Below, piece after piece: positions 9,391-18,477 of a stretch of DNA of 64,000 nucleotides. Position 1 is the first letter of the stretch, and every line of letters starts with the position of its first letter. The notes below the pieces were generated by a model, which saw only the letters and a list, made by a program, of their open reading frames with translations, did no database searches and had not been told where the DNA came from. Position numbers and translations under genes: made by a program. The stretch comes from Porticoccaceae bacterium (GTDB lineage: Bacteria > Pseudomonadota > Gammaproteobacteria > Pseudomonadales > Porticoccaceae). The stretch is taken from positions 124,001 to 188,000 of the forward strand of contig CACETF010000002.1 of NCBI GenBank assembly GCA_902562425.1, given 5' to 3'.

Positions 9391-9861
9391 TCAGCCTCTA
9401 TGGTATGGTTGGTGAGCATTAATGCTCCATGCTCTGTATAGTTGCTCAAGGAGGATGACTCTTACTAATGAGTGCGGTAAGGTCATGTCAGATAAAGACC
9501 AACAAAACTGCGCTCGCCGAATATAGCGGGGACAAATTCCATCCGGTCCTCCAATTAAGAAGCAAATGCTCTTGCCTAGGAGTTGCGAGTGTTTTAGGAA
9601 CTCGGCAACTTCGTCAGTACTTATTTTGCTTCCCAAAACATCAAGCACGATAACACAATCGTCTGAATGAGTTTTTTTGAATAACGCCTCACTCTCCTTT
9701 TCTACTGCTTTGTTTATGACAGTGGTTTTACGCCTTTTTTCTAAAGGCACTTCTATTAACTTTGGACGCATGTAGGCTGGAAGCCTAAGTTTATATTCGG
9801 CAAACCCCTCTCCAATCCAGCTGGGCATTCGTGTTCCAGCTGCTACAATATTTATTTGCAT
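9391..9861 (-). CDS. rlmH: 23S rRNA (pseudouridine1915-N3)-methyltransferase
   Basis: 156-residue SPOUT methyltransferase that modifies pseudouridine 1915 in helix 69 of 23S rRNA on the assembled 70S ribosome. Seen: the SAM-knot region (ICFLIGGPDGICPR) and the C-terminal LPHSLVRVILLEQLYRAWSI, ending HQPYHRG, all diagnostic. Its start overlaps the end of rsfS by ten bases, a usual arrangement for this pair. Confidence 0.96.
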   Translation of the reverse strand: MQINIVAAGTRMPSWIGEGFAEYKLRLPAYMRPKLIEVPLEKRRKTTVINKAVEKESEALFKKTHSDDCVIVLDVLGSKISTDEVAEFLKHSQLLGKSICFLIGGPDGICPRYIRRAQFCWSLSDMTLPHSLVRVILLEQLYRAWSINAHQPYHRG

Positions 9862-10241
9862 GAATGTTGCGATGATTGTGTTTTATCAATATTTGGAACT
9901 ATTTCTTTTTTGCAAATGTCACCGAAAGACCACAAGCGTTCTAAACTATAGAATTCGCGTATTGACGGCAACATTATATGAATAACAATGTCGCCAAAGT
10001 CTATCAAAACCCATTCACTGACATCCTCTCCTTCCACCCCAACTGGTATGATACCGCTGTGAGTTTTGACATCATTTATTACGTGTCTACATGCAGCTTT
10101 TACCTGTCGGGTGGACGAGCCCGTTGCAATAATCATTTCATCGAATATATTACTACTCGATTGAACATCTAGTCGCATGATGTTAAATACCTTCGTGTTT
10201 TCTAACGAACTGACGATTATTTTTTGGAGAGAGTTTTCCAT
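9852..10241 (-). CDS. rsfS: Ribosomal silencing factor RsfS
   Basis: 129 residues of the Iojap/RsfS fold. Seen: DEMIIATGSSTRQVKAA and the conserved EGEDVSEWVLIDFGDIVIHIM block followed by REFYSLERLW. Known RsfS binds L14 of the large subunit and blocks subunit joining in starvation. Sits between nadD and rlmH, overlapping rlmH by ten bases. Confidence 0.95.
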   Translation of the reverse strand: MENSLQKIIVSSLENTKVFNIMRLDVQSSSNIFDEMIIATGSSTRQVKAACRHVINDVKTHSGIIPVGVEGEDVSEWVLIDFGDIVIHIMLPSIREFYSLERLWSFGDICKKEIVPNIDKTQSSQHSCK

Positions 10242-10250
10242 ACTAATTTT

Positions 10251-10883
10251 TCAACTGTAGAGATTATTTTCCTTGATGTACTTTTCTATGCTCGGAGCAA
10301 CATAGTTTTTTATTTTAAAACGCTGTTTTATGAGTCTTCTAATTTCAGAGGATGAAATATCTTGAGGTTCAGAACTACAGAAGTAAAAGACACCGAATGA
10401 CATGCGTAAAAGTTTTTCCAACGAGTTGCACTTATTTTTTTTAATCCAGTCAACCAAAAATTTTGTCTCAGGGAAGCTTGAATTTGGACGACCGACTACC
10501 ACTATATTTGCATAATCTAGGATACTCTTCCATTCTTTCCATTCATGAAAAGTATTAAGAGCGTCCATGCCCATGCACATAAAGAGCGATCTTTTTGAAC
10601 CGATTTGAGCCCTTATCAAACGTAGAGTGTTTATGGTATAACTTGGAGCATTTGTATCCAACTCGTTTGTCTGAATAACAAGCTCTGGATGCTGTGTTAT
10701 TGCAAGTTTAAGCATTGCTAATCGATGTTGGTTGGACACAACTGGAGGTTTCCTATGACAGGGGCGACCACATGGAACCAGTCGAAACTCACTGACTTTT
10801 AGATGTTCGGAAAGGTATTTGGCAATACCAATGTGACCTAAATGTATTGGATCAAATGTACCTCCTAAAAGCGCGAGAGACAT
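10251..10883 (-). CDS. nadD: Nicotinate-nucleotide adenylyltransferase
   Basis: Adenylates nicotinate mononucleotide to deamido-NAD in NAD synthesis. The nucleotidyltransferase phosphate motif GGTFDPIHLGH is at residues 7-17 with the start chosen here (ATG at 10883), and ISSSEIRRLI near the C terminus supplies the second catalytic signature. A longer frame reaching 10964 would add 27 residues not seen in the family and lies inside proA, so I reject it. ATG begins one base after the proA stop, so translation is probably coupled. About 210 residues, the expected length. Confidence 0.94.
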   Translation of the reverse strand: MSLALLGGTFDPIHLGHIGIAKYLSEHLKVSEFRLVPCGRPCHRKPPVVSNQHRLAMLKLAITQHPELVIQTNELDTNAPSYTINTLRLIRAQIGSKRSLFMCMGMDALNTFHEWKEWKSILDYANIVVVGRPNSSFPETKFLVDWIKKNKCNSLEKLLRMSFGVFYFCSSEPQDISSSEIRRLIKQRFKIKNYVAPSIEKYIKENNLYS

Positions 10884-10884
10884 T

Positions 10885-12141
10885 CTAACTACGAATGGTT
10901 CCGTCGCCGTAGACGACCCATTTTTGACAAGTAAGCCCTTGCAAACCGACAGGGCCTCTGGCATGGATTTTATCAGTTGAAATTCCTATCTCAGCTCCTA
11001 ATCCGTATTCAAATCCATCTGCAAATCTAGTTGAGGCATTCACCATTACAGAACTTGAGTCAACTTCTTTGACAAATCGTTGTGCATTAGCGGTATTTTC
11101 GGTAACGATACAGTCGGTGTGACTAGAGCCGAATTTGTTTATATGCTCTATAGCATCTGATAAACCGGCCACAACTTTAATCGATAATATTGGCGCCAAA
11201 TATTCTAAAGACCAATCTGCGTCAGTTGCGGCTTTTATTCCCTCGACAAAGCCTCGAGTTTCAGCGCATCCCCTAAGTTCGACATGCCTTTTTTTCATTT
11301 CTGAACAAAGCAAAGGCAAAATTCTTTTGGCCGAATTCTTCGAGATTAATAATGATTCGAGCGCATTACAGACTCCATAGCGACTGGTTTTAGCATTTAC
11401 AGTTAACGCAATCGCCATTTCTAAATCGGCGTTATCGTCTATGTACATGTGACAGTTTCCATCCAGATGTTTTATAATCGGAATTTTAGTTTCTCTAATT
11501 ACCTTCTCAATGAGTCCTTTGCCGCCGCGAGGTATTATTATGTCTATACAACTAGAAGGAGACAGTAATGCTGAAACAACTCTACGATCTGATGTATTGA
11601 CAATTTGTATGGAGGCGACGGGTAGAGAAGATCTGGATAAAGCGTTTTGAATACTAACACCGATTGAACGATTTGAGTTTATTGCCTCGCTTCCGCCGCG
11701 AAGAATGCATGCATTACCTGCCTTGAGACACAAGCTAGCGGCGTCAATGGTCACGTTGGGACGCGATTCGTAGATTATACCGATAACACCCAGCGGTACA
11801 CGCAGTTTTTTTAATTCAATTCCGCTGGGGCGTCGGCCCACATTAGTTAGCTCTCCCACTGGGTCGGTTAAACCGATTACCTGATGGAGCCCCTCAAGCA
11901 TTTGATCGACCTGCTTGTGACCTAGTGCGAGACGTTCAATCATCGCAGGATCTAATCCGTGACTCTGCGCTTCTTTTAAATCTGAGGCATTCGCTGAAAT
12001 AATTAAATTTCGATCCGAGTCAAGTTGCTCCGCGATAAGCGCGAGTGTCATATTTTTGGCCTCAGAAGTCGCACACGCTAATAATTTTGATGCCTTGGTA
12101 GCCGCGCTACCCAACGTTTTGACATAATCTTGAATGATCAT
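10885..12141 (-). CDS. proA: Gamma-glutamyl phosphate reductase
   Basis: Reduces gamma-glutamyl phosphate to glutamate semialdehyde with NADPH, the second step of proline synthesis. 418 residues of the aldehyde dehydrogenase fold. Seen: GVIGIIYESRPNVTIDAA, the IIPRGGKGLI segment, the catalytic Cys in KTSRYGVCNALESLL, and a C-terminal GPVGLQGLTCQKWVV. proB is not in the window. First gene of the long minus-strand block; the 149 bases to the divergent sirtuin gene must hold its promoter. Confidence 0.96.
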   Translation of the reverse strand: MIIQDYVKTLGSAATKASKLLACATSEAKNMTLALIAEQLDSDRNLIISANASDLKEAQSHGLDPAMIERLALGHKQVDQMLEGLHQVIGLTDPVGELTNVGRRPSGIELKKLRVPLGVIGIIYESRPNVTIDAASLCLKAGNACILRGGSEAINSNRSIGVSIQNALSRSSLPVASIQIVNTSDRRVVSALLSPSSCIDIIIPRGGKGLIEKVIRETKIPIIKHLDGNCHMYIDDNADLEMAIALTVNAKTSRYGVCNALESLLISKNSAKRILPLLCSEMKKRHVELRGCAETRGFVEGIKAATDADWSLEYLAPILSIKVVAGLSDAIEHINKFGSSHTDCIVTENTANAQRFVKEVDSSSVMVNASTRFADGFEYGLGAEIGISTDKIHARGPVGLQGLTCQKWVVYGDGTIRS

Positions 12142-12290
12142 TAAATTTTTTCGTATAAATGAGTAGACCGTAATTTTATACTTACTTTTGATGTGTTGTC
12201 TCTAATTGAATATTATGAAATTGAATTGTTCGGGAAACCAGTCCTGTTGGACAGGAAAAATAAAACGCCATTGATTTTGAATTTTACTGG

Positions 12291-13151
12291 ATGGAGCTTA
12301 TCGTGAAGCCTCTTCTGGATTTGTTAATGTCTCAGTCCGATTGGCTGGTGCTTACAGGGGCAGGAGTAAGTGCATCCTCCGGAATCCCTACGTATCGAAA
12401 TTCTAAGGGAAAATGGCGACGTAAATCTCCTGTTACATACCAAGAATTTCTTTCAAACGAAACTAGCAGAAGAAAATTTTGGGCTCGGAATATCGCTGGA
12501 TGGAAATTCATCGGTGCAGCTGAGCCTAATATTGCTCACTTGGCCTTAGTTAAATTGGAACAAATTGGCGTGGTATCGGGGCTAGTCACCCAAAATGTTG
12601 ATGGTCTACACGACAAGGCAGGCAGTAAAGTCGTTATTGATTTGCATGGACGAGCCGATACGGTTTTGTGTTTAGACTGCGGAGACTCGCAGTCCAGACA
12701 GAGCGTGCAAGATTTATTTAAAAAGTACAACCCAAGTTTTTTCGATAAGGTTCAGGATATAAAGCCCAACGCTGATGCCGATATCGATAATATAGATTTT
12801 TCGTCTCTGACTATTCCGAGTTGCCGTCTTTGCGGTGGTTTATTGAAGCCGGACGTAGTGTTTTTTGGTGATGTTGTGCCGCGTAGTAAACTAGATTTAT
12901 GTATGGATATAATGAATCTGTCATCGGGATTGTTGGTGGTTGGCTCTTCTCTTCAAGTATTTTCTGGATATCGTTTTTGTATTTGGGCCAGTGAGCAGGG
13001 TAAGCCAATTGCACTGCTGTGTAATGGCGATACTCGTGCCGATCACCTCGCTATTGAAAAACTAAGAGCTGACTGTGGTCCAGTTTTAGGGCACTGGATG
13101 CAACTTTTAAATACCCGCGACTCCTTGGATGAGATAGATAAATTAATCTAA
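12291..13151 (+). CDS. SIR2-family NAD-dependent protein deacylase
   Basis: 286 residues. Seen: the NAD motif TGAGVSASSGIPTYR (about 22-36), QNVDGLHDKAG with the DLHGRADTV catalytic His, and a four-Cys zinc site (CLDC ... CRLC) with an unusually long ~60-residue insert between the two Cys pairs. C-terminal VVGSSLQVFSGYR is also typical. The GxGVSAxSGIPxYR variant and length place it near the class II (SIRT4-like) sirtuins, whose preferred acyl group varies, so substrate is not assigned. Its end overlaps the convergent hemH by nine bases. Confidence 0.92.
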   Translation: MELIVKPLLDLLMSQSDWLVLTGAGVSASSGIPTYRNSKGKWRRKSPVTYQEFLSNETSRRKFWARNIAGWKFIGAAEPNIAHLALVKLEQIGVVSGLVTQNVDGLHDKAGSKVVIDLHGRADTVLCLDCGDSQSRQSVQDLFKKYNPSFFDKVQDIKPNADADIDNIDFSSLTIPSCRLCGGLLKPDVVFFGDVVPRSKLDLCMDIMNLSSGLLVVGSSLQVFSGYRFCIWASEQGKPIALLCNGDTRADHLAIEKLRADCGPVLGHWMQLLNTRDSLDEIDKLI

Positions 13152-14168
13152 GTGACGACTAATAATTTGAGTGAGTGCGTCCAAATGGAGGGGATTTGAA
13201 TTTAGGGCTGGTATGTAGTGAAACTCAGAGCCTCCAGCTTTGGTGAATATGTCTCTTGCTTCGACTTGAATTTCTTCCAAGGTTTCGAGGCAATCGGAGG
13301 AAAATCCCGGACAAAGGATGGCCACAGAGGAAATGCCTTGTGATGGCAGCATTTCTAATGTTTCGTCCGTGTAGGGCTGGAGCCAAGGTTCTCGGCCAAA
13401 ACGAGATTGAAACGTAGTAAGCACATCTGCTTCTTTGAGTCCCACAAACTCTCTGACAAGCCGCGTGGTTTGGTGGCAAAAACAATGGTATGGGTCGCCC
13501 TTTTCAAGATACTTTTGCGGTGTACCGTGGTATGAAAAAATTATTTTTTTTTGTCTTCCGTTTTCCTTGAAGTGAGTTTTAATAGTCTCACCTATGGCCA
13601 TAATGTATTCTGGTGACTGTTGATAACCGGCTATAAAGTGGAGCTCTGGAACCCATCGAGATTTAATCATGATCTTGGCTATTGCATCAAATGTTGATCC
13701 GGTTGTTGCTGCGCAGTACTGGGGATACAGTGGTAACACCACTATGTTTCGAACATTAAGCTCGGTGAGTTCTGAGAGCGCAGATGAAATAGAAGGATTG
13801 CCATATCGCATTCCGAGGCTCACTGGAATATGTCTTCCATATTTTGTTTGAAGACGTTGTCTAATTCCCTCAACTTGTGCGCTGCAATTCACAAGTAGTG
13901 GTGCTCCTTCATTTGTCCATACGCTTTTGTACAGTTTCGCGGATCGAGCCGGACGTAAAGGGAGTATAAAGAAATATAAGATTACGAACCAAATTAAGCG
14001 TGGGACTTCAACGACCCTCGGATCGCTTAAAAACTCTTTCAAGTAGGCGCGTAGTTTCGCCGCGCACGGCGCGTCTGGCGTGCCCAAATTGCACAGGAGA
14101 ACGCCACTTTGGGGCGGTTCTCCTTGGTGGTCATAACTAGTTTGGCCCAAATACCTCATGGAAGACAT
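13143..14168 (-). CDS. hemH: Ferrochelatase
   Basis: Inserts ferrous iron into protoporphyrin IX, the last step of haem synthesis. Seen: LLCNLGTPDAP at the N terminus, the metal-site His in IIFSYHGTPQKYLEKGDPY, and CPGFSSDCLETLEEI carrying the catalytic Glu. I chose ATG at 14168; a frame to TTG 14192 exists, but no ribosome site favours it clearly. About 341 residues. A hydrophobic stretch (IWFVILYFFILPL) is within the domain and may associate with the membrane. Convergent and overlapping by nine bases with the sirtuin gene. Confidence 0.95.
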   Translation of the reverse strand: MSSMRYLGQTSYDHQGEPPQSGVLLCNLGTPDAPCAAKLRAYLKEFLSDPRVVEVPRLIWFVILYFFILPLRPARSAKLYKSVWTNEGAPLLVNCSAQVEGIRQRLQTKYGRHIPVSLGMRYGNPSISSALSELTELNVRNIVVLPLYPQYCAATTGSTFDAIAKIMIKSRWVPELHFIAGYQQSPEYIMAIGETIKTHFKENGRQKKIIFSYHGTPQKYLEKGDPYHCFCHQTTRLVREFVGLKEADVLTTFQSRFGREPWLQPYTDETLEMLPSQGISSVAILCPGFSSDCLETLEEIQVEARDIFTKAGGSEFHYIPALNSNPLHLDALTQIISRHLD

Positions 14169-14331
14169 TATACTCTTATTTGCCTCAAACAATTCTGCTG
14201 AATATATATTTTTTGAAAAAAATCAGAGGGCGCCAATGGTGCTATCATATTCTGATTACGCGATATCATTGTGTGAAGTTTTGTCGTCACGGTTATAATT
14301 ATTTTTATTTTTTCCTCTCCTCGGAGTTTTA

Positions 14332-15903
14332 ATGAAATTGCAGCAATCAGATCGGCGTACGTTTGCCATTATTTCACATCCCGATGCCGGTAAAACTACG
14401 ATTACCGAAAAAATGCTCTTACTGGGGAATTTAATACAGATTGCAGGCACCGTAAAAGCACGAAAAAGTGATCGCCATGCAGTATCTGATTGGATGGAAA
14501 TGGAAAAGCAACGGGGTATTTCTGTTACATCGTCTGTGATGCAGTTCCCTTATGGTGATTGTATGGTAAACCTCTTGGACACCCCGGGCCACCAAGATTT
14601 TTCAGAAGATACCTACAGGACTCTCACGGCTGTGGATTCTTCTTTGATGGTAATTGACGGCTCGAAGGGAGTGGAGCAAAGAACGATAAAACTTATGGAG
14701 GTATGTCGGTTGCGTTCAACGCCGATTTTTACCTTTGTAAACAAGATGGACCGTGATATTCGAGATCCTATTGAGTTGCTTGATGAGATTGAGTCAGTGC
14801 TCAGAATCAAGGCTGCACCAATTAATTGGCCAATTGGTATGGGGCGAGGTTTTCGTGGTGTATATAATTTTTATACCGACACCATCCACGTATATGCCCA
14901 AGGAGGAGGGCAAACTCTAAAAGAGGGAGACAAAGTTCGAGATATATATTCAACGGCAGCTAGGGAGGTGTTAGGCGATTTTGCCGTTGATGTGCTTGAG
15001 GAGTTAGAGCTCATTCATGAAGCTACGCACCGATTTTGTCGTGATAAATTTTTCTGTGGTGAGCTAACGCCTGTATTCTTTGGTACAGCTCTTGGAAATT
15101 TTGGCGTGAGAGAAATGCTCGATGATTTCGTTAGGTGGGCTCCTGAACCTCAGCCGAGAATGACTTTGATCCGAGAAGTTTTGCCCTCGGAAGCCGCGTT
15201 TAGCGGATTTGTCTTTAAAATACAAGCAAATATGGATTTAAAACATCGGGATAGGATTGCATTTTTGCGAGTATGTTCCGGACAGTATCGTCGTGGAATG
15301 AGGATGAAACATGTCAGGACTGGTAAGGAAGTTAGGGTCTCTGATGCTTTCAGCTTCAAAGCTGGAGAACGAGTTCCTCTCGAAGAGGCTCGGGCCGGTG
15401 ATATTATAGGTTTACATAATCATGGCTCAATTCAGATTGGTGATACTTTTACCGAGGGAGAGCACCTAAAATTTGTGGGCATACCTCACTTCGCACCGGA
15501 ACTTTTTAAATTAATCCGGCTCAAAGATCCTATGAAGGCTAAGCAGTTACACAATGGTATTCGGCAGTTATCCGAGGAGGGCAGTACACAAGTTTTTTTT
15601 CCGATAAAAAATAATGACATTATTGTCGGAGCTATTGGTCAGTTACAGTTTGATGTTGTTGCTTTTCGCCTGAAAGCTGAGTATTCGGTAGAGGCGTTTT
15701 ATGAGCATGTAAACGTCTACTCGGCCCGCTGGATAAACGGAGATCAACCGAAATCATTGGAACGTTTTAAGAATAAGGCTATGGATAATCTGGCTTTTGA
15801 TGGTGGTGGGCATTTGACATACCTAGCACCCAGCAGGGTTAACCTGTCGTTAACTCAAGAGCGCTTCCCAGACATCGAGTTTGCAATTACTCGCGAACAT
15901 TAG
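14332..15903 (+). CDS. prfC: Peptide chain release factor 3
   Basis: Translational GTPase that removes RF1/RF2 from the ribosome after termination. 523 residues (E. coli 529). G-motifs in order: SHPDAGKTT (G1), [11 protein letters not shown] (G3), NKMDRD (G4). Switch I carries SVTSSVMQF, as in RF3 rather than EF-G. GGAG six bases before ATG 14332 supports the start. Monocistronic-looking; an acyltransferase follows 64 bases later. Confidence 0.97.
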   Translation: MKLQQSDRRTFAIISHPDAGKTTITEKMLLLGNLIQIAGTVKARKSDRHAVSDWMEMEKQRGISVTSSVMQFPYGDCMVNLLDTPGHQDFSEDTYRTLTAVDSSLMVIDGSKGVEQRTIKLMEVCRLRSTPIFTFVNKMDRDIRDPIELLDEIESVLRIKAAPINWPIGMGRGFRGVYNFYTDTIHVYAQGGGQTLKEGDKVRDIYSTAAREVLGDFAVDVLEELELIHEATHRFCRDKFFCGELTPVFFGTALGNFGVREMLDDFVRWAPEPQPRMTLIREVLPSEAAFSGFVFKIQANMDLKHRDRIAFLRVCSGQYRRGMRMKHVRTGKEVRVSDAFSFKAGERVPLEEARAGDIIGLHNHGSIQIGDTFTEGEHLKFVGIPHFAPELFKLIRLKDPMKAKQLHNGIRQLSEEGSTQVFFPIKNNDIIVGAIGQLQFDVVAFRLKAEYSVEAFYEHVNVYSARWINGDQPKSLERFKNKAMDNLAFDGGGHLTYLAPSRVNLSLTQERFPDIEFAITREH

Positions 15904-15967
15904 CTTTGTTTTATAATATGCAGCTTGGTGGCGGCTAAGTAAAAGGTTTTTAAAAGAGAAGATAATT

Positions 15968-16555
15968 ATGTCCATCCCTAAACAGGTGCCTGAACAACTT
16001 CGATCAAGGCGGGGTGTGCTACCACGATGGATTGGTATTATTGTTCTAAAGTTAATGGGCTGGCGTATTGAAGGGGAGATCCCTGATCTTAATCGCGGCC
16101 TTCTTATTGGTGCGCCTCACACATCCAATTGGGACTTCGTAATAGCGATGGCTAGCATTTTAGCTATCAATTTAAAAATGTTTTGGCTTGCCAAACACAC
16201 TTTATTTGTGCCAGCAATTCGCGTGGTTTTTAATTGGTTGGGAGGAATTCCTACAAACCGAGATGAGCCCAGAGCTGTGGTTGATCATGTAATAAGTCTT
16301 GCAGAAAAAGAGGGGACTGTGGTAATCGGTATCACTCCGGAGGGAACGCGAAAAAAAGTAGCCATATGGAAAACTGGTTTCTTGAGATTGGCCCGGAACT
16401 TGAGATGCCCCATCATTATGGTTGGCTTAAGTTTTTCCACCAAGAGAGTTATCATCGGGGACTTATTTTACCCCACGGGAAATAATGCTGCCGATCTAGT
16501 TACGATTAGAAAATATTATGAGCAGTTTGATGGGAAGTACCCCGATCAGTTTTGA
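15968..16555 (+). CDS. PlsC-like 1-acylglycerol-3-phosphate acyltransferase family protein
   Basis: 195 residues with the glycerolphosphate acyltransferase motifs: a variant HxxxxD (PHTSNWDF, His and Asp present), GGIPTNRDEPR (block II) and TPEGTRKK (block III). It is shorter than PlsC and lacks a clear N-terminal membrane helix, resembling a broad family of uncharacterised lysophospholipid acyltransferases. Likely acts on phospholipid remodelling at the inner-membrane face; substrate unknown. AAAAGAGAAGATAATT precedes the ATG. Confidence 0.85.
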   Translation: MSIPKQVPEQLRSRRGVLPRWIGIIVLKLMGWRIEGEIPDLNRGLLIGAPHTSNWDFVIAMASILAINLKMFWLAKHTLFVPAIRVVFNWLGGIPTNRDEPRAVVDHVISLAEKEGTVVIGITPEGTRKKVAIWKTGFLRLARNLRCPIIMVGLSFSTKRVIIGDLFYPTGNNAADLVTIRKYYEQFDGKYPDQF

Positions 16556-16662
16556 TAATTATTTAGTTACTATATATTTGGAACTGATTCGATTGCGAGT
16601 AAGCTTTTGAGGATTAAAAATAAGTGACCACTTTTTGGTGTTAAATTTTAAGGTTATGTAAT

Positions 16663-17694
16663 ATGGCAGACACGGTATCACCTATTTATCGATTAATAGT
16701 TATCTTTGCCGCTTGTACAATTATCGTGGGCGGTATGAAATTGGCAGATGAATTAATTGTCCCGTTCATTCTTTCGATCTTTATAGCAATGGTAGTTTCG
16801 CCCCTTGTTAAGGTTCTTCGCATGCGAGGAATTCCTCATGGAGTGTCAATTCTTTTAGTAGTTTGCTTGATGCTATCTGCTGGACTTTTATTTGGGGCAG
16901 TTATTGGATCGGCAATGGTCAACTTCCAAAAGGATTTACCTGAATATTCTGCAAAACTTGCAGTAATTAGCTCAGATATTCAGGCTTGGTTGGCTGAATA
17001 CGGCATTGTTTTTAGCTCAGAGCAATGGCAAAGCAGCTTTGATCCAGGAGCCCTGATGGTGCTAGTGGCCAACATCCTCACTTCTTTTGGAAACGTGATG
17101 ACAAATGGGTTGATGATATTGTTGACTGTAGTTTTTATTCTTGCTGAAAATATAGGATTTGCTGAAAAATTGAGTTTGGCGCGTGGCCCACAAAGTTCCA
17201 GTGTCTGGCTGAAAACTTTCACAAAAAGCGTGAACAGCTACATGGCAATAAAAACTGCTATAAGCCTTATTACAGGTCTCTTGATTTTTTTATGGCTATT
17301 GTTCCTCGGGGTTGACTACGCCATTTTATGGGGATTATTGACTTTTTTGCTGAACTTTATACCCGCTGTGGGATCTGTCATTGCCTCTCTACCTCCTGTG
17401 CTTCTGGCAATAGTTCAACTAGGTTGGATCTCAGCTGCACTCTCCCTTGTTGGTTTTATTTCTGTCAATATGCTTATGGGCAATCTTGTAGAACCGAGGT
17501 GGATGGGTCGTGGACTGAATCTTTCGCCCTTGGTAGTCTTTGTTTCCTTAGTATTGTGGGGCTGGGTGCTTGGTCCTGTGGGAATGCTGCTATCCATTCC
17601 CTTGACTATAATGCTTAAAATAGGTCTAGAGAGTCAGACTGAGACAAAGTGGATTGGTAGTATGCTCGGTTCTGTTGCAAGTGATTCAAACTAG
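16663..17694 (+). CDS. AI-2E family transporter (PerM/TqsA-like)
   Basis: 343 residues with about seven or eight membrane helices and a large mid-protein loop, the pattern of the AI-2E exporter family. Seen: the paired N-terminal helices, then LGVDYAILWGLLTFLLNFIPAVGSVIASLPPV (here only cited in part: FLLNFIPAVGSVIASLPP), and GNLVEPRWMGRGLNLSPLVV, both family signatures. Members export quorum signals, sodium/lithium or other solutes, so substrate is not assigned. A weak hairpin follows the stop. Confidence 0.9.
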   Translation: MADTVSPIYRLIVIFAACTIIVGGMKLADELIVPFILSIFIAMVVSPLVKVLRMRGIPHGVSILLVVCLMLSAGLLFGAVIGSAMVNFQKDLPEYSAKLAVISSDIQAWLAEYGIVFSSEQWQSSFDPGALMVLVANILTSFGNVMTNGLMILLTVVFILAENIGFAEKLSLARGPQSSSVWLKTFTKSVNSYMAIKTAISLITGLLIFLWLLFLGVDYAILWGLLTFLLNFIPAVGSVIASLPPVLLAIVQLGWISAALSLVGFISVNMLMGNLVEPRWMGRGLNLSPLVVFVSLVLWGWVLGPVGMLLSIPLTIMLKIGLESQTETKWIGSMLGSVASDSN

Positions 17695-17709
17695 GACCTA
17701 CCCTACTGT

Positions 17710-17731
17710 ACCATTGCAAATGGTTTCTTCA
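17710..17731 (+). terminator. Weak hairpin terminator after the AI-2E permease gene
   Basis: ACCATT-GCA-AATGGT forms a six-pair stem with a three-base loop followed by TTCTTC, 16 bases after the stop at 17694. The stem is short and A/T-rich, so this is only a candidate. Confidence 0.3.
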
Positions 17732-17746
17732 ATTTATTGCTGATAA

Positions 17747-18265
17747 TTAGATGGCTAATTCCGTTACTTTTTGGACAATGTCTTGTGCGGCTGTTCTAGG
17801 CCTTACATTATTGTCTATGAAAGCGATTTTCCCCTGTTTATCTATGTAAAAAGTCACCCTCTTACTTGCCATTCCAAGAAAGAGAACACCATATTTTTGC
17901 GAAACTTGCTTTTTTGAGTCACTTAATATTGGGAATTGTGCATCTAATGCTTTGGCGAACTTTATAACTCGTTTTATACTATCAGTACTTGCCATGAAGT
18001 ACGTAATTCCCATCTCCTCTAACAAGTGTCCATATTCAGCAAATGACTTGCACTCCAGCGTGCAGCCTGGCGAAAAAGCTCGCGGGAACCAAGCGAGTAC
18101 CACACTTTTGTTACCAATGTAATCGCTGAGTGTGTAGGAGTTGCCGTCAGAACTTTGTAATGTGAAATCTGGTGCTAAATCCCCGGGTTCAAGCGCGTCA
18201 GTCGATAGGGGGGTGACCGCGAAAATAATGATAGTGAGAATAGCGGATGTCGCTTTTAAGATCAT
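17747..18265 (-). CDS. Exported Bcp/AhpC-type peroxiredoxin
   Basis: 172 residues with an N-terminal signal peptide (IIIFAVTPLSTDA), then a thioredoxin-fold peroxiredoxin: GDLAPDFTLQSSDG, and the peroxidatic Cys in PRAFSPGCTLECKSF, followed by a possible resolving Cys four residues on, as in BCP/PrxQ. Reduces peroxides at the expense of thiols. Most PrxQ proteins are cytosolic; this copy looks periplasmic. It lies convergent with the AI-2E gene and downstream, by 212 bases, of the TonB receptor on the other side. Confidence 0.9.
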   Translation of the reverse strand: MILKATSAILTIIIFAVTPLSTDALEPGDLAPDFTLQSSDGNSYTLSDYIGNKSVVLAWFPRAFSPGCTLECKSFAEYGHLLEEMGITYFMASTDSIKRVIKFAKALDAQFPILSDSKKQVSQKYGVLFLGMASKRVTFYIDKQGKIAFIDNNVRPRTAAQDIVQKVTELAI

Positions 18266-18477
18266 GCTGCCTCCATATGAAATTACGTTTACTGTGTTTT
18301 GTAAAGTTATTTTTGCCTTTGCTTTTACTCTTGGTTTATAAATTACGATTACTCTTGTTTTTAAGTATAGATTACTGATTATGTCATTTATGAAGTTTAG
18401 GTCGCTGTGTATTACGTAGTCTTTTTCTTGGAAGCAAAAGTTGTGGTCTGTAAATAAATTTTACATTCGGTTTGAGT